Shown: positions 17,026 to 26,210 of the stretch, piece by piece
Position numbering within the stretch: position 1 is the first letter of the stretch
How the letters are laid out: every line of letters starts with the position of its first letter
Assembly (NCBI RefSeq): GCF_029893585.1
Contig: NZ_JARXYX010000014.1
Location: 1-64,000 of the forward strand
Direction of reading: 5' to 3'
DNA length: 64,000 bases
Source: Streptomyces sp. LBL
GTDB taxonomy: Bacteria > Actinomycetota > Actinomycetes > Streptomycetales > Streptomycetaceae
Position numbers and translations under genes: made by a program
The notes under the pieces: generated by a model
The model's database searches: none
What the model saw: the letters and a program-made list of their open reading frames with translations, nothing else
What the model was told of the DNA's origin: nothing

Positions 17026-17568
17026 GTGACGTCGACACTCATCTGGATCGCGGTAGCCCTGTTCGCGATCGGTCTCTATCTGAGCTGGACCGCGGGCCGG
17101 CTCGACCGGCTGCACGCCCGGATCGACGCGGCCCGCGCCGCACTCGACGCGCAGTTGCTGCGCCGCGCCTCGGTGGCCCAGGAACTGGCCACCTCCGGGG
17201 TGCTCGACCCGGCCGCGTCGATCGTCCTGTACGAGGCGGCCCACGCCGCCCGCCAGGCCGAGGAGGAGCAGCGGGAAGTCGCCGAGAGCGAGCTGAGCCA
17301 GGCACTGCGGGCCGTGTTCGCCGAGACGGCGCAGGTGGAGGCGGTACGGGAGGCACCCGGGGGAGAGGCGGCGGCCCGGGAACTGACCGAGGCGGTCCGC
17401 CGGGTGCCGATGGCCCGGCGCTTCCACAACGACGCCGTACGCGCGGCCCGCGCGCTGCGCCGGCATCGCAAGGTGCGCTGGTTCCGGCTGGCGGGCCATG
17501 CGCCCTTCCCGTTGGCGTTCGAGATGGACGACGAGCCGCCCACAACCCTCTCCGAACGAGCGACTTAG
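17026..17568 (+). CDS. LemA-like single-span membrane protein
   Basis: This is a 180-residue protein. An N-terminal hydrophobic helix (LIWIAVALFAIGLYL) is followed by long helices; RLHARIDAARAALDAQLLRR resembles the LemA family signature in which an Ile-Asp-x-Gln-Leu-x-Arg-Arg motif follows the membrane anchor. The remainder is Ala/Glu-rich and probably helical, ending in an Arg-rich patch. The role is unknown; it is likely anchored with the helices exposed. A TTG at 17017 is an alternative start, but the GTG at 17026 gives a better N-terminus. It follows pimA by 54 nt and may be transcribed with it. Confidence 0.7.
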   Translation: MTSTLIWIAVALFAIGLYLSWTAGRLDRLHARIDAARAALDAQLLRRASVAQELATSGVLDPAASIVLYEAAHAARQAEEEQREVAESELSQALRAVFAETAQVEAVREAPGGEAAARELTEAVRRVPMARRFHNDAVRAARALRRHRKVRWFRLAGHAPFPLAFEMDDEPPTTLSERAT

Positions 17569-17622
17569 GCCACGTTCACGGGTCAACGGCCGGAAAACGA
17601 TCCACCGCCTCCCCATTGGCCC

Positions 17623-17652
17623 TTGATGTGGCCTGGTCCCGTCCCGTTACCT
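17623..17652 (+). promoter_or_regulatory. Candidate promoter of pdxS-pdxT
   Basis: TTGATG (17623-17628), an 18-nt spacer and TTACCT (17647-17652) lie 40 nt before the pdxS GTG. The spacing is typical of a housekeeping promoter. Confidence 0.45.
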
Positions 17653-17692
17653 CGATGCTGCAGCAACCCTCTTCCACCGAGTGAGGTCACCC

Positions 17693-18604
17693 GTGTCCAC
17701 CACGCTTTCCGACAACCAGGTTCCCGAGACCGGCACCGCCCGCGTGAAGCGCGGCATGGCCGAGCAGCTCAAGGGCGGCGTGATCATGGACGTCGTCACG
17801 CCGGAGCAGGCGAAGATCGCCGAGGACGCGGGCGCCGTCGCCGTCATGGCCCTGGAGCGCGTCCCCGCCGACATCCGCAAGGACGGCGGCGTGGCCCGCA
17901 TGTCCGACCCGGACATGATCGAGGGCATCATCGAGGCCGTCTCCATCCCGGTCATGGCCAAGTCCCGCATCGGCCACTTCGTCGAGGCCCAGGTGCTGCA
18001 GTCCCTCGGCGTCGACTACATCGACGAGTCAGAGGTGCTGACCCCGGCCGACGAGGTCAACCACTCCGACAAGTGGGCGTTCACCACGCCGTTCGTCTGT
18101 GGTGCCACCAACCTGGGCGAGGCCCTGCGCCGTATCGCCGAGGGCGCCGCGATGATCCGCTCGAAGGGCGAGGCCGGCACCGGCAACGTCGTCGAGGCCG
18201 TCCGTCACCTGCGCCAGATCAAGAACGAGATCGCCCGCCTGCGCGGCTACGACAACAACGAGCTGTACGCCGCCGCCAAGGAGCTGCGCGCCCCGTACGA
18301 GATCGTGCGCGAGGTCGCCGAGCTCGGCAAGCTCCCGGTCGTGCTGTTCTCCGCCGGTGGCGTGGCGACCCCGGCCGACGCCGCGCTGATGCGCCAGCTC
18401 GGTGCCGAGGGCGTCTTCGTCGGTTCCGGCATCTTCAAGTCCGGCGACCCGGCCAAGCGCGCCGCCGCCATCGTCAAGGCGACCACGTTCTACGACGACC
18501 CGAAGATCATCGCGGACGCGTCCCGCGACCTCGGCGAGGCCATGGTCGGCATCAACTGCGACACGCTCCCCGAGGCCGAGCGCTACGCCAACCGTGGCTG
18601 GTAG
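17693..18604 (+). CDS. pdxS: Pyridoxal 5'-phosphate synthase subunit PdxS
   Basis: This is a 303-residue (beta/alpha)8-barrel synthase subunit. It makes pyridoxal 5'-phosphate from ribose 5-phosphate, glyceraldehyde 3-phosphate and ammonia supplied by PdxT. It contains VKRGMAEQLKGGVIMDVV with the catalytic lysine in the barrel start, the conserved stretch MALERVPADIRKDGGVARMSD (written across residues 55-75), and IPVMAKSRIGHFVEA with the second lysine. The GTG at 17693 has a GAGGT ribosome-binding site about 6 nt upstream. The glutaminase gene pdxT follows after 6 nt. PdxS forms a dodecamer with up to twelve PdxT subunits. Confidence 0.97.
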   Translation: MSTTLSDNQVPETGTARVKRGMAEQLKGGVIMDVVTPEQAKIAEDAGAVAVMALERVPADIRKDGGVARMSDPDMIEGIIEAVSIPVMAKSRIGHFVEAQVLQSLGVDYIDESEVLTPADEVNHSDKWAFTTPFVCGATNLGEALRRIAEGAAMIRSKGEAGTGNVVEAVRHLRQIKNEIARLRGYDNNELYAAAKELRAPYEIVREVAELGKLPVVLFSAGGVATPADAALMRQLGAEGVFVGSGIFKSGDPAKRAAAIVKATTFYDDPKIIADASRDLGEAMVGINCDTLPEAERYANRGW

Positions 18605-18610
18605 TCACTG

Positions 18611-19216
18611 ATGAACACTCCTGTCATAGGAGTCCTGGCACTCCAGGGCGACGTACGGGAGCATCTCGTGGCCCTGGCCGCGGCCGGCGCCGTGGCCAGG
18701 CCGGTGCGGCGCCCCGAGGAACTCGCCGAGACGGACGGTCTGGTCATCCCCGGCGGCGAGTCCACCACCATCTCCAAGCTGGCCGTCCTGTTCGGCGTGA
18801 TGGAACCCCTCCGCGCGCGCGTGCGGGCCGGTATGCCCGTCTACGGCACCTGCGCCGGCCTGATCCTCCTCGCCGACAAGATCCTCGACCCGCGCTCGGG
18901 CCAGGAGACGATCGGCGGCATCGACATGATCGTGCGCCGTAACGCCTTCGGACGTCAGAACGAGTCCTTCGAGGCGGCTGTCGACGTGGCGGGCATCGCG
19001 GGGGATCCTGTGGAAGGCGTGTTCATCCGCGCCCCCTGGGTCGAATCCGTCGGCGCCGAGGCCGAGGTGCTCGCCGAGCACGACGGTCACATCGTCGCGG
19101 TCCGCCAGGGCAACGCGCTCGCCACGTCGTTCCACCCGGAACTGACCGGGGACCACCGTGTGCACTCCCTGTTCGTCGACATGGTGCGCGCCGAGCGGAC
19201 AGCGGAGTCCTTGTAG
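18611..19216 (+). CDS. pdxT: Pyridoxal 5'-phosphate synthase glutaminase PdxT
   Basis: This is a 201-residue class I glutamine amidotransferase. The catalytic Cys lies in PVYGTCAGLILLA, with the oxyanion strand IPGGESTT and the His-x-Glu pair in SFHPELTGD. It hydrolyses glutamine and channels ammonia to PdxS for vitamin B6 synthesis. It starts 6 nt after pdxS, so the two are made from one message. Confidence 0.96.
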   Translation: MNTPVIGVLALQGDVREHLVALAAAGAVARPVRRPEELAETDGLVIPGGESTTISKLAVLFGVMEPLRARVRAGMPVYGTCAGLILLADKILDPRSGQETIGGIDMIVRRNAFGRQNESFEAAVDVAGIAGDPVEGVFIRAPWVESVGAEAEVLAEHDGHIVAVRQGNALATSFHPELTGDHRVHSLFVDMVRAERTAESL

Positions 19217-19264
19217 GATCTCTGGGGTTCGTACAGAGACGGGTTACGCGAAGGAGACAGGCAG

Positions 19265-20017
19265 ATGTCCGGCCACTCTAAATGGGCCACGACGAAGCAC
19301 AAGAAGGCCGTGATCGACGCCAAGCGCGGCAAGCTCTTCGCGAAGCTGATCAAGAACGTCGAGGTCGCGGCGCGGATGGGCGGCGTGGACCTCGAGGGCA
19401 ATCCGACGCTGTACGACGCCGTGCAGAAGGCGAAGAAGTCGTCGGTGCCCAACAAGAACATCGACTCCGCGATCAAGCGCGGCGGTGGCCTTGAGGCCGG
19501 TGGTGCGGACTACGAGACGATCATGTACGAGGGCTACGGCCCGAACGGCGTCGCGGTGCTCATCGAGTGCCTCACCGACAACCGCAACCGCGCCGCCTCC
19601 GACGTCCGCGTCGCCATGACCCGCAACGGCGGCTCCATGGCCGACCCCGGCTCGGTGTCGTACCTCTTCCACCGCAAGGGCGTCGTCATCGTCCCCAAGG
19701 GCGAGCTGGCCGAGGACGACGTCCTCGCCGCCGTCCTGGACGCGGGTGCGGAGGAGGTCAACGACCTGGGTGAGTCCTTCGAGATCCTCTCCGAGGCCAC
19801 CGACCTGGTCGCGGTCCGCACCGCCCTCCAGGGCGCCGGGATCGACTACGACTCCGCCGACGCCAACTTCGTCCCGACCATGCAGGTCGAGCTCGACGAA
19901 GAGGGCGCGAGGAAGATCTTCAAGCTGATCGACGCGCTCGAGGACAGTGACGACGTGCAGAACGTCTTCGCCAACTTCGACGTCAGCGACGAGATCATGG
20001 AGAAGGTCGACGCGTAA
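19265..20017 (+). CDS. yebC: YebC/PmpR-family protein (TACO1 family)
   Basis: This is a 250-residue protein of the YebC family, with the hallmark start SGHSKWATTKHKKAVIDAKR and RGKLFAKLIKN, and three domains over the full family length. Members were first described as DNA-binding transcriptional regulators. More recent work links YebC proteins to relief of ribosome stalling at polyproline. The gene lies directly upstream of ruvC, as in many bacteria. A good GAAGGAG ribosome-binding site precedes the ATG. Confidence 0.95.
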   Translation: MSGHSKWATTKHKKAVIDAKRGKLFAKLIKNVEVAARMGGVDLEGNPTLYDAVQKAKKSSVPNKNIDSAIKRGGGLEAGGADYETIMYEGYGPNGVAVLIECLTDNRNRAASDVRVAMTRNGGSMADPGSVSYLFHRKGVVIVPKGELAEDDVLAAVLDAGAEEVNDLGESFEILSEATDLVAVRTALQGAGIDYDSADANFVPTMQVELDEEGARKIFKLIDALEDSDDVQNVFANFDVSDEIMEKVDA

Positions 20018-20050
20018 CGTCGCCGCGAGCTCGGCGGACCAAGCGGCTCA

Positions 20051-20082
20051 ACGGGCCGACGGGACACACCCCGTCGGCCCGT
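20051..20082 (+). terminator. Terminator hairpin after yebC
   Basis: A perfect 13-bp stem (20051-20063 with 20070-20082) with a 6-nt loop begins 33 nt after the yebC stop and is followed by CGCTTT. It separates yebC from the ruvCAB operon. Confidence 0.75.
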
Positions 20083-20163
20083 CGCTTTGCCGGGCGTCGT
20101 CGGCGGTCGTTGTCGGTGGTACCGGATAGCCTGCACAAACAGGCGATCGAAGGGAGGGCGCGC

Positions 20164-20712
20164 GTGCGCGTATTGGGGGTGGACCCCGGACTCACGCGAT
20201 GCGGTGTCGGTGTCGTCGAGGGCGTCCCCGGCCGACCGCTCACCATGCTCGGCGTCGGTGTCGTACGGACGCCCGCGGACGCCGAGTTGGGGCTGCGCCT
20301 CGTCGCCGTCGAGCAGGGCATCGAGCAGTGGCTGGACGAGCACCGGCCCGAATTCGTCGCTGTGGAGCGGGTCTTCAGTCAGCACAACGTGCAGACCGTG
20401 ATGGGCACCGCCCAGGCCAGCGCGGTCGCCATGCTCTGTGCCGCCCGCCGCGGCATCCCGGTCGCCCTGCACACGCCCAGTGAGGTCAAGGCCGCCGTCA
20501 CCGGCAGCGGCCGCGCCGACAAGGCCCAGGTCGGCGCGATGGTCACCCGGCTGCTGCGGCTGAGCGCGCCGCCCAAGCCCGCCGACGCCGCTGACGCCCT
20601 CGCGCTCGCCATCTGCCACATCTGGCGCGCTCCCGCGCAGAACCGACTCCAGCAGGCGGTCGCCCTGCACGCAGCCAAAGCCCTCACCCCTTCGAAAGGC
20701 CGTACGGCATGA
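20164..20712 (+). CDS. ruvC: Holliday junction endonuclease RuvC
   Basis: This is a 182-residue resolvase that cuts Holliday junctions symmetrically as a dimer. The first catalytic Asp is in VLGVDPGLTRCG, a Glu follows in VAVERVFSQHN, and the C-terminal acidic pair is in KPADAADALALAICH. The GTG at 20164 has a GGAGGG ribosome-binding site about 7 nt upstream and places the first beta strand at the N-terminus. It overlaps ruvA by 4 nt (ATGA) and is the first gene of ruvCAB. Confidence 0.96.
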   Translation: MRVLGVDPGLTRCGVGVVEGVPGRPLTMLGVGVVRTPADAELGLRLVAVEQGIEQWLDEHRPEFVAVERVFSQHNVQTVMGTAQASAVAMLCAARRGIPVALHTPSEVKAAVTGSGRADKAQVGAMVTRLLRLSAPPKPADAADALALAICHIWRAPAQNRLQQAVALHAAKALTPSKGRTA

Positions 20713-21314
20713 TCGCCTTCGTCAGCGGCACGGTCGCCGCACTCGCTCCCGACGCCGCGGTGGTCGAGGTCGGCGGTGTCGGCATGGCCGTGCAGTGCAC
20801 GCCGAACACACTGTCCACGCTGCGGCTCGGCCAGCCGGCCAAACTCGCCACCTCCCTCGTCGTACGAGAGGACTCACTGACCCTGTACGGCTTCGCGGAC
20901 GACGACGAGCGCCAGACCTTCGAACTGCTCCAGACCGCGAGCGGTGTCGGACCCAGGCTCGCTCAGGCGATGCTCGCCGTGCACGCGCCGGACGCCCTGC
21001 GCCGGGCCGTCGCCACCGGTGACGAGAAGGCGCTCACCGCGGTCCCCGGGATCGGCAAGAAGGGCGCCCAGAAGCTCCTCCTGGAGTTCAAGGACCGCCT
21101 GGGCGAGCCGATCGGCGTGCCCGCCGTCGGTTCGGCGATCAGCACAGGCTGGCGCGATCAACTGCACGCCGCGCTGATCGGCCTCGGGTACGCGACGCGC
21201 GAGGCCGACGAAGCGGTCAGCGCGGTCGCGCCGCAGGCCGAGGCCACCGGGGGCACACCCGAGGTGGGCCGGCTGCTGAAGGCGGCCCTGCAGACGCTCA
21301 ACAGAGCCCGCTGA
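20709..21314 (+). CDS. ruvA: Holliday junction DNA-binding protein RuvA
   Basis: This is a 201-residue protein with the three RuvA domains. An N-terminal OB fold (MIAFVSGTVAALAPDAAVVE) is followed by a middle pair of helix-hairpin-helix motifs (ASGVGPRLAQAMLAVH and VPGIGKKGAQKLLLEFKDRL) and a C-terminal three-helix domain that contacts RuvB. RuvA tetramers hold the four-way junction flat for RuvB-driven branch migration. It is coupled to ruvC by an ATGA overlap. Confidence 0.97.
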   Translation: MIAFVSGTVAALAPDAAVVEVGGVGMAVQCTPNTLSTLRLGQPAKLATSLVVREDSLTLYGFADDDERQTFELLQTASGVGPRLAQAMLAVHAPDALRRAVATGDEKALTAVPGIGKKGAQKLLLEFKDRLGEPIGVPAVGSAISTGWRDQLHAALIGLGYATREADEAVSAVAPQAEATGGTPEVGRLLKAALQTLNRAR

Positions 21315-21390
21315 CCCAGGGAGCCGCTGCCGCGAACGGCGCCCACCTCCTCGTATGCCCCAACCGACCGCGAATCCCGAGGCACACTCC

Positions 21391-22485
21391 ATGAACTGGG
21401 ACGACTCGACCGACACCCCCGCCGAAGAGGGGCTCGTCGGCCCCGCCGCGGAGCGGCTGGTGGGCTCTGTCGCCGACGGTGAGGACCAGGCCGTCGAGGC
21501 CGCCCTGCGCCCCAAGGACCTGGACGAGTTCATCGGTCAGGAGAAGGTCCGCGAACAGCTCGACCTCGTCCTGCGCGCCGCCCGCGCGCGCGGCGCCACC
21601 GCCGACCACGTGCTTCTCTCCGGCGCCCCCGGCCTCGGCAAGACCACCCTGTCGATGATCATCGCGGCCGAGATGAACGCCCCGATCCGCATCACCAGCG
21701 GCCCCGCCATCCAGCACGCCGGCGACCTCGCCGCGATCCTCTCCTCCCTCCAGGAGGGCGAGGTCCTCTTCCTCGACGAGATCCACCGCATGTCGAGGCC
21801 CGCCGAGGAGATGCTGTACATGGCGATGGAGGACTTCCGCGTCGACGTCATCGTCGGCAAGGGCCCCGGCGCCACCGCCATCCCCCTCGAACTGCCGCCC
21901 TTCACCCTGGTCGGCGCCACCACCCGCGCGGGCCTGCTGCCGCCCCCGCTGCGCGACCGCTTCGGCTTCACCGCGCACATGGAGTTCTACGAGCCCACCG
22001 AGCTGGAGCGAGTCATCCACCGCTCGGCCCAGCTGCTCGACGTGGAGATCGGGGCCGACGGCGCCGCCGAGATCGCCGGCCGCTCCCGCGGCACGCCCCG
22101 TATCGCCAACCGGCTGCTGCGCCGGGTCCGGGACTACGCCCAGGTCAAGGCCGACGGGATCGTCACGCGCGACATCGCGGAGGCCGCGCTGAAGGTCTAC
22201 GAGGTCGACGCCCGCGGCCTCGACCGACTCGACCGTGCGGTACTGGAGGCCCTGCTGAAGCTGTTCGGCGGCGGTCCCGTCGGGTTGTCCACGCTCGCTG
22301 TCGCGGTGGGGGAGGAGCGTGAGACCGTGGAGGAGGTCGCCGAACCCTTCCTCGTCCGGGAGGGGCTGCTCGCCCGCACTCCGCGCGGTCGGGTCGGGAC
22401 GCCCGCGGCATGGGCGCATCTCGGTCTCACCCCGCCCCGCTCGACAGCCACCGGAAACGGACAACGGGACCTGTTCGGGACGTGA
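21391..22485 (+). CDS. ruvB: Holliday junction branch-migration ATPase RuvB
   Basis: This is a 364-residue AAA+ motor. Walker A is SGAPGLGKTTLS, Walker B is VLFLDEIHRM, sensor 1 is in LVGATTRAGLL, and the arginine finger is in PPLRDRFGF. A C-terminal winged helix follows. The hexamers pump DNA through the RuvA-bound junction. I chose the ATG at 21391 (MNWDD) over the in-frame ATG at 21355 because streptomycete RuvB starts this way. The N-terminal acidic extension before LRPKDLDEFIGQ is about 45 residues, longer than in E. coli. Confidence 0.96.
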   Translation: MNWDDSTDTPAEEGLVGPAAERLVGSVADGEDQAVEAALRPKDLDEFIGQEKVREQLDLVLRAARARGATADHVLLSGAPGLGKTTLSMIIAAEMNAPIRITSGPAIQHAGDLAAILSSLQEGEVLFLDEIHRMSRPAEEMLYMAMEDFRVDVIVGKGPGATAIPLELPPFTLVGATTRAGLLPPPLRDRFGFTAHMEFYEPTELERVIHRSAQLLDVEIGADGAAEIAGRSRGTPRIANRLLRRVRDYAQVKADGIVTRDIAEAALKVYEVDARGLDRLDRAVLEALLKLFGGGPVGLSTLAVAVGEERETVEEVAEPFLVREGLLARTPRGRVGTPAAWAHLGLTPPRSTATGNGQRDLFGT

Positions 22486-22543
22486 CCCGGTCGTGACGGC
22501 GCGCGCATTGGCCGGAGCAGGAACCCCGGTGCCATGCTGAGCG

Positions 22544-22573
22544 TTGTTCCCTGCGCGCGGACTCGCTTAGACT
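22544..22573 (+). promoter_or_regulatory. Candidate promoter of yajC-secD-secF
   Basis: TTGTTC (22544-22549), an 18-nt spacer and TAGACT (22568-22573) lie about 90 nt before yajC in a 175-nt gap after ruvB. Both hexamers resemble the streptomycete housekeeping consensus. Confidence 0.5.
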
Positions 22574-22660
22574 CCGCCGATGCCGCCTTTGTCGACGGTA
22601 TGCACACCCCCACCCATCAGGCCGCTCACCATCGCGGTCGCGTGAAGGAAGTACCGACCC

Positions 22661-23185
22661 GTGAGTCTCGTGACCCTCCTCCCGTTCATCGTGCTCATCG
22701 GGGCCATGTTCCTGATGACCCGCTCGGCCAAGCGCAAGCAGCAATCGGCCGCGCAGATGCGTAACGAAATGCAGCCCGGTAGCGGCATCCGCACCATCGG
22801 GGGCCTGTACGCGACGGTGAAGGAGGTCAACGAGGACTCGGTCCTCGTCGATGCCGGTCCCGGCGTCGAGCTCCTCTTCGCGAAGAACTCCATCGGCGCC
22901 GTCCTGTCGGACGACGAGTACAACCGCATCGTCCACGGCATCGAGCACGACCTGAAGTCCGACTCCGACGTCGTCCCGGACGACGCCTCCTCCCTCACCG
23001 AGACCGACGAGCCCGCCGCCGACGCTGCCGCCGCCTCCGACGACAAGCCCGTCGACCTCGGTAAGAAGGACACGGCCGAGGAGCCGGTCGACGCGTCGAC
23101 CGACGCCCCGGCCGACACCGAGGCCGCCGAGGCGAAGACGGACGAGGAGCCGAAGAAGACCGGCGGAGACTCCGAGGCGAAGTAG
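22661..23185 (+). CDS. yajC: Sec translocon accessory subunit YajC
   Basis: This is a 174-residue protein. A single N-terminal span (LVTLLPFIVLIGAMFLMTR) is followed by the conserved YajC core MQPGSGIRTIGGLYATVKEV. The C-terminal 75 residues are an Ala/Asp/Glu-rich acidic tail not present in E. coli YajC (about 110 aa). It starts with GTG. YajC associates with SecD and SecF, whose genes follow, and with SecYEG at the cytoplasmic membrane. Confidence 0.93.
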   Translation: MSLVTLLPFIVLIGAMFLMTRSAKRKQQSAAQMRNEMQPGSGIRTIGGLYATVKEVNEDSVLVDAGPGVELLFAKNSIGAVLSDDEYNRIVHGIEHDLKSDSDVVPDDASSLTETDEPAADAAAASDDKPVDLGKKDTAEEPVDASTDAPADTEAAEAKTDEEPKKTGGDSEAK

Positions 23186-23317
23186 GCGCGCACTCCGGGG
23201 TGCGCGGGCCTCCGTGCGCCTGCGGACCCTGCGCGGCTCGCACGGGATCCCGACACCATGTCATGGCCGCCCGCCCGCCGATCAGGCGCCAGGTGGCCCG
23301 AGAGGGAGTACGAGAAG

Positions 23318-25084
23318 GTGGCAGCACCTAAGAAGGGCCGGAGCGCGAGTGCCCAGAGCAAGCCAGGGCGCTCGCTGGCCCTCATCCTGATCGCCATCGT
23401 GGCGCTCACCGGCGGGATGTTCTGGTCCGGGCACACCACCCCGCGGCTCGGCATCGACCTCGCCGGTGGTACGAGCATCACGCTGCGGGCGGTCGCGGAG
23501 CCGGGCCAGGAGTCCGCGATCAACAAGACCAACATGGACACCGCGGTAGAGATCATGAACCGCCGGGTCAACGGTCTTGGTGTCTCGGAGGCCGAGGTTC
23601 AGACCCAGGGCAACAAGAACATCATCGTCAACATCCCCAAGGGCACGAACTCCAAGGAGGCCCAGGACCAGGTCGGCACCACCGCGAAGCTGTACTTCCG
23701 GCCGGTCATCGCCACCGAGGTCTCGGGCGCCGCCGCTCCGGGGACCCCGTCGCCGAGCGCGTCCACCAGCGCCTCGGGCAGCCCCAAGGCCCCGGACAAG
23801 GCGACCTCGTCCTCGTCTCCCTCCAGCTCCACCCCCCCGTCGGCGACCTCCACCTCGCAGGGCCGCGCGGTCACCGACGGGCTGAAGGCCGACGCCACCC
23901 CGTCCGCGAAGGCCTCTGGGAACCCCTCCGCGCCCCCCGCGGCGAGCAGCGGCTCCGACGCGACCAGCAAGCTCCAGGCCCAGTACGCCGCGCTGGACTG
24001 CACCAAGCCCACGCAGCGCACCGACGCCGGCAAGGGTGCCAAGCCCACCGACGCCACCGTGGCCTGCGGCAAGAACGCGCAGGGACAGTGGTCGAAGTAC
24101 GTCCTGGGCCCCGCCGCCGTGGACGGCACCGATGTCGACAAGGCGCAGGCCGTCTTCAACACGACGACCGCCGCCGGCTGGACCGTCACCATGGACTTCA
24201 CGTCCAAGGGCACCAAGAAGTTCGCCGACATCACCGGCAAACTGGCGCAGAACCAGTCCCCGCAGAACCAGTTCGCGATCGTCCTCGACGGTGAGGTCGT
24301 CTCCGACCCGTACGTCCGCCAGGCACTGACCGGCGGCAACGCGGAGATCTCCGGAAGCTTCAACCAGGACGAGGCCCAGAGCCTCGCCAACATGCTGTCG
24401 TACGGTGCTCTGCCGCTGACCTTCAAGGAGGACAGCGTCACCACGGTGACCGCCGCGCTCGGTGGCGACCAGCTGCACGCCGGTCTGATCGCCGGCGCCA
24501 TCGGCCTCGCCCTGGTCATCATCTACCTGGTGGCGTACTACCGCGGCCTGTCGCTCATCGCGGTCGCCTCGCTGCTGTGCTCCGCTGCTCTCACCTACGT
24601 GATCATGGCGCTGCTCGGCCCTACCATCAACTTCGCGCTGAACCTGCCGGCCGTCTGCGGTGCCATCGTCGCCATCGGCATCACAGCGGACTCGTTCATC
24701 GTGTACTTCGAACGGGTCCGGGACGAGATCCGCGAGGGCCGCACGCTGCGCCCCGCCGTCGAGCGGGCCTGGCCGCGCGCCCGGCGCACCATCCTGGTCT
24801 CCGACTTCGTGTCGTTCCTCGCCGCCGCGGTGCTCTTCATCGTCACCGTCGGCAAGGTCCAGGGCTTCGCCTTCACGCTCGGTCTGACCACCGTGCTCGA
24901 CGTGGTGGTGGTCTTCCTCTTCACCAAGCCGCTGCTGACCCTCCTGGCCCGCCGGAAGTTCTTCGCGAGCGGTCACAAGTGGTCGGGTCTCGACCCGAAG
25001 GCACTCGGCGCCAAGCCTCCGCTGCGTCGCACGCGCCGTCCCTCTCCCCCCGCCGCAGGCCCTGTCGACCCGAAGGAGGCGTGA
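23318..25084 (+). CDS. secD: Protein translocase subunit SecD
   Basis: This is a 588-residue RND-type membrane protein that uses the proton gradient to help pull preproteins across the membrane after SecA action. The first span is at residues 20-37, with the D1 motif in LGIDLAGGTSI. A large extracytoplasmic domain follows, then five C-terminal spans from about residue 400 (AGLIAGAIGLALVIIYLVAY onwards), with D4-like GITADSFIVYFERVRDE. An 80-residue Ser/Pro/Ala-rich insert (about 136-215) interrupts the extracytoplasmic domain and is likely disordered. The GTG start has a GAGGGAG ribosome-binding site. Only 1 nt separates it from secF. Confidence 0.95.
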   Translation: MAAPKKGRSASAQSKPGRSLALILIAIVALTGGMFWSGHTTPRLGIDLAGGTSITLRAVAEPGQESAINKTNMDTAVEIMNRRVNGLGVSEAEVQTQGNKNIIVNIPKGTNSKEAQDQVGTTAKLYFRPVIATEVSGAAAPGTPSPSASTSASGSPKAPDKATSSSSPSSSTPPSATSTSQGRAVTDGLKADATPSAKASGNPSAPPAASSGSDATSKLQAQYAALDCTKPTQRTDAGKGAKPTDATVACGKNAQGQWSKYVLGPAAVDGTDVDKAQAVFNTTTAAGWTVTMDFTSKGTKKFADITGKLAQNQSPQNQFAIVLDGEVVSDPYVRQALTGGNAEISGSFNQDEAQSLANMLSYGALPLTFKEDSVTTVTAALGGDQLHAGLIAGAIGLALVIIYLVAYYRGLSLIAVASLLCSAALTYVIMALLGPTINFALNLPAVCGAIVAIGITADSFIVYFERVRDEIREGRTLRPAVERAWPRARRTILVSDFVSFLAAAVLFIVTVGKVQGFAFTLGLTTVLDVVVVFLFTKPLLTLLARRKFFASGHKWSGLDPKALGAKPPLRRTRRPSPPAAGPVDPKEA

Positions 25085-25085
25085 G

Positions 25086-26210
25086 ATGTCGAAGCTCGGC
25101 ACCCTCGGCGCCCGGCTCCACCGTGGCGAGGTCGGCTACGACTTCGTCGGCAACCGCAAGATCTGGTACGGCATCTCGATCCTGATCACCATCACGGCCA
25201 TCGTCGGCCTGGCGGTGCGCGGCCTGAACATGGGCATCGACTTCCAGGGCGGAGCCGTCTTCACCACCCCGAAGGGCACGGCCGCCTCGGTCTCCCAGGC
25301 GGAGAGGTACGCGGAAGAGACCTCCGGCCACGACGCGATCGTGCAGAAGCTGGGCAGCGGCAGCCTGCGCATCCAGATCGCCGGTATCGACACCGACAAG
25401 TCCAACCAGATCAAGGACGAGCTCGCCAAGGACCTGAAGGTCGACTCGGAGAACATCAACGCCGACCTGATCGGCCCCAGTTGGGGTGACCAGATCGCCA
25501 ACAAGGCCTGGCAGGGCCTCGGCATCTTCCTGGTCCTGGTCGTGATCTATCTGGCGATCGCGTTCGAATGGCGTATGGCGATCGCCGCGTTCGTCGCCCT
25601 GATCCACGACATCACCATCACGGTCGGCATCTACGCCCTCGTCGGCTTCGAGGTCACGCCCGGCACCGTGATCGGTCTGCTCACGATCCTCGGTTACTCG
25701 CTCTATGACACGGTCGTCGTCTTCGACAGCCTCAAGGAGCAGACCAAGGAGATCACCAAGCAGACCCGCTGGACCTACAGCGATGTCGCCAACCGGTCGA
25801 TCAACAGCACCCTGGTCCGGTCCATCAACACCACCGTGGTGGCGCTGCTGCCGGTGGGAGGTCTGCTGTTCATCGGTGGCGGTGTCCTTGGCGCAGGCAT
25901 GCTGAACGACATCTCGCTGTCGCTGTTCGTCGGCCTCGCGGCCGGTGCGTACTCCTCGATCTTCATCGCCACGCCGCTCGTCGCCGACCTCAAGGAGCGC
26001 GAGCCGCAGATGAAGGCCCTCAAGAAGCGCGTCCTCGCCAAGCGCGCCCAGGCCGCCGCGCAGGGCGAGTCCCCGGACGCCCTGGTCGGCGACGAGCGGT
26101 ACGACGACGAGCCGGAGGACGGCGACGCCGCTCCCGCGGTCGTCGGTCCGCGCAACCAGCCCTCGTCCCGCAACCGAGGCCGTGGCCGACCCTCGGGGAA
26201 GCGCCGATGA
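25086..26210 (+). CDS. secF: Protein translocase subunit SecF
   Basis: This is a 374-residue partner of SecD with six spans. Motifs include MGIDFQGGAVF (D1-type) after the first span and LGYSLYDTVVVFDSLKE with SINTTVVALLPV in the C-terminal spans, both typical of SecF. A hydrophilic C-terminal tail of about 75 residues is rich in Arg, Asp and Pro. It is transcribed with yajC and secD and overlaps apt by 4 nt, so apt is read from the same message. Confidence 0.96.
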   Translation: MSKLGTLGARLHRGEVGYDFVGNRKIWYGISILITITAIVGLAVRGLNMGIDFQGGAVFTTPKGTAASVSQAERYAEETSGHDAIVQKLGSGSLRIQIAGIDTDKSNQIKDELAKDLKVDSENINADLIGPSWGDQIANKAWQGLGIFLVLVVIYLAIAFEWRMAIAAFVALIHDITITVGIYALVGFEVTPGTVIGLLTILGYSLYDTVVVFDSLKEQTKEITKQTRWTYSDVANRSINSTLVRSINTTVVALLPVGGLLFIGGGVLGAGMLNDISLSLFVGLAAGAYSSIFIATPLVADLKEREPQMKALKKRVLAKRAQAAAQGESPDALVGDERYDDEPEDGDAAPAVVGPRNQPSSRNRGRGRPSGKRR

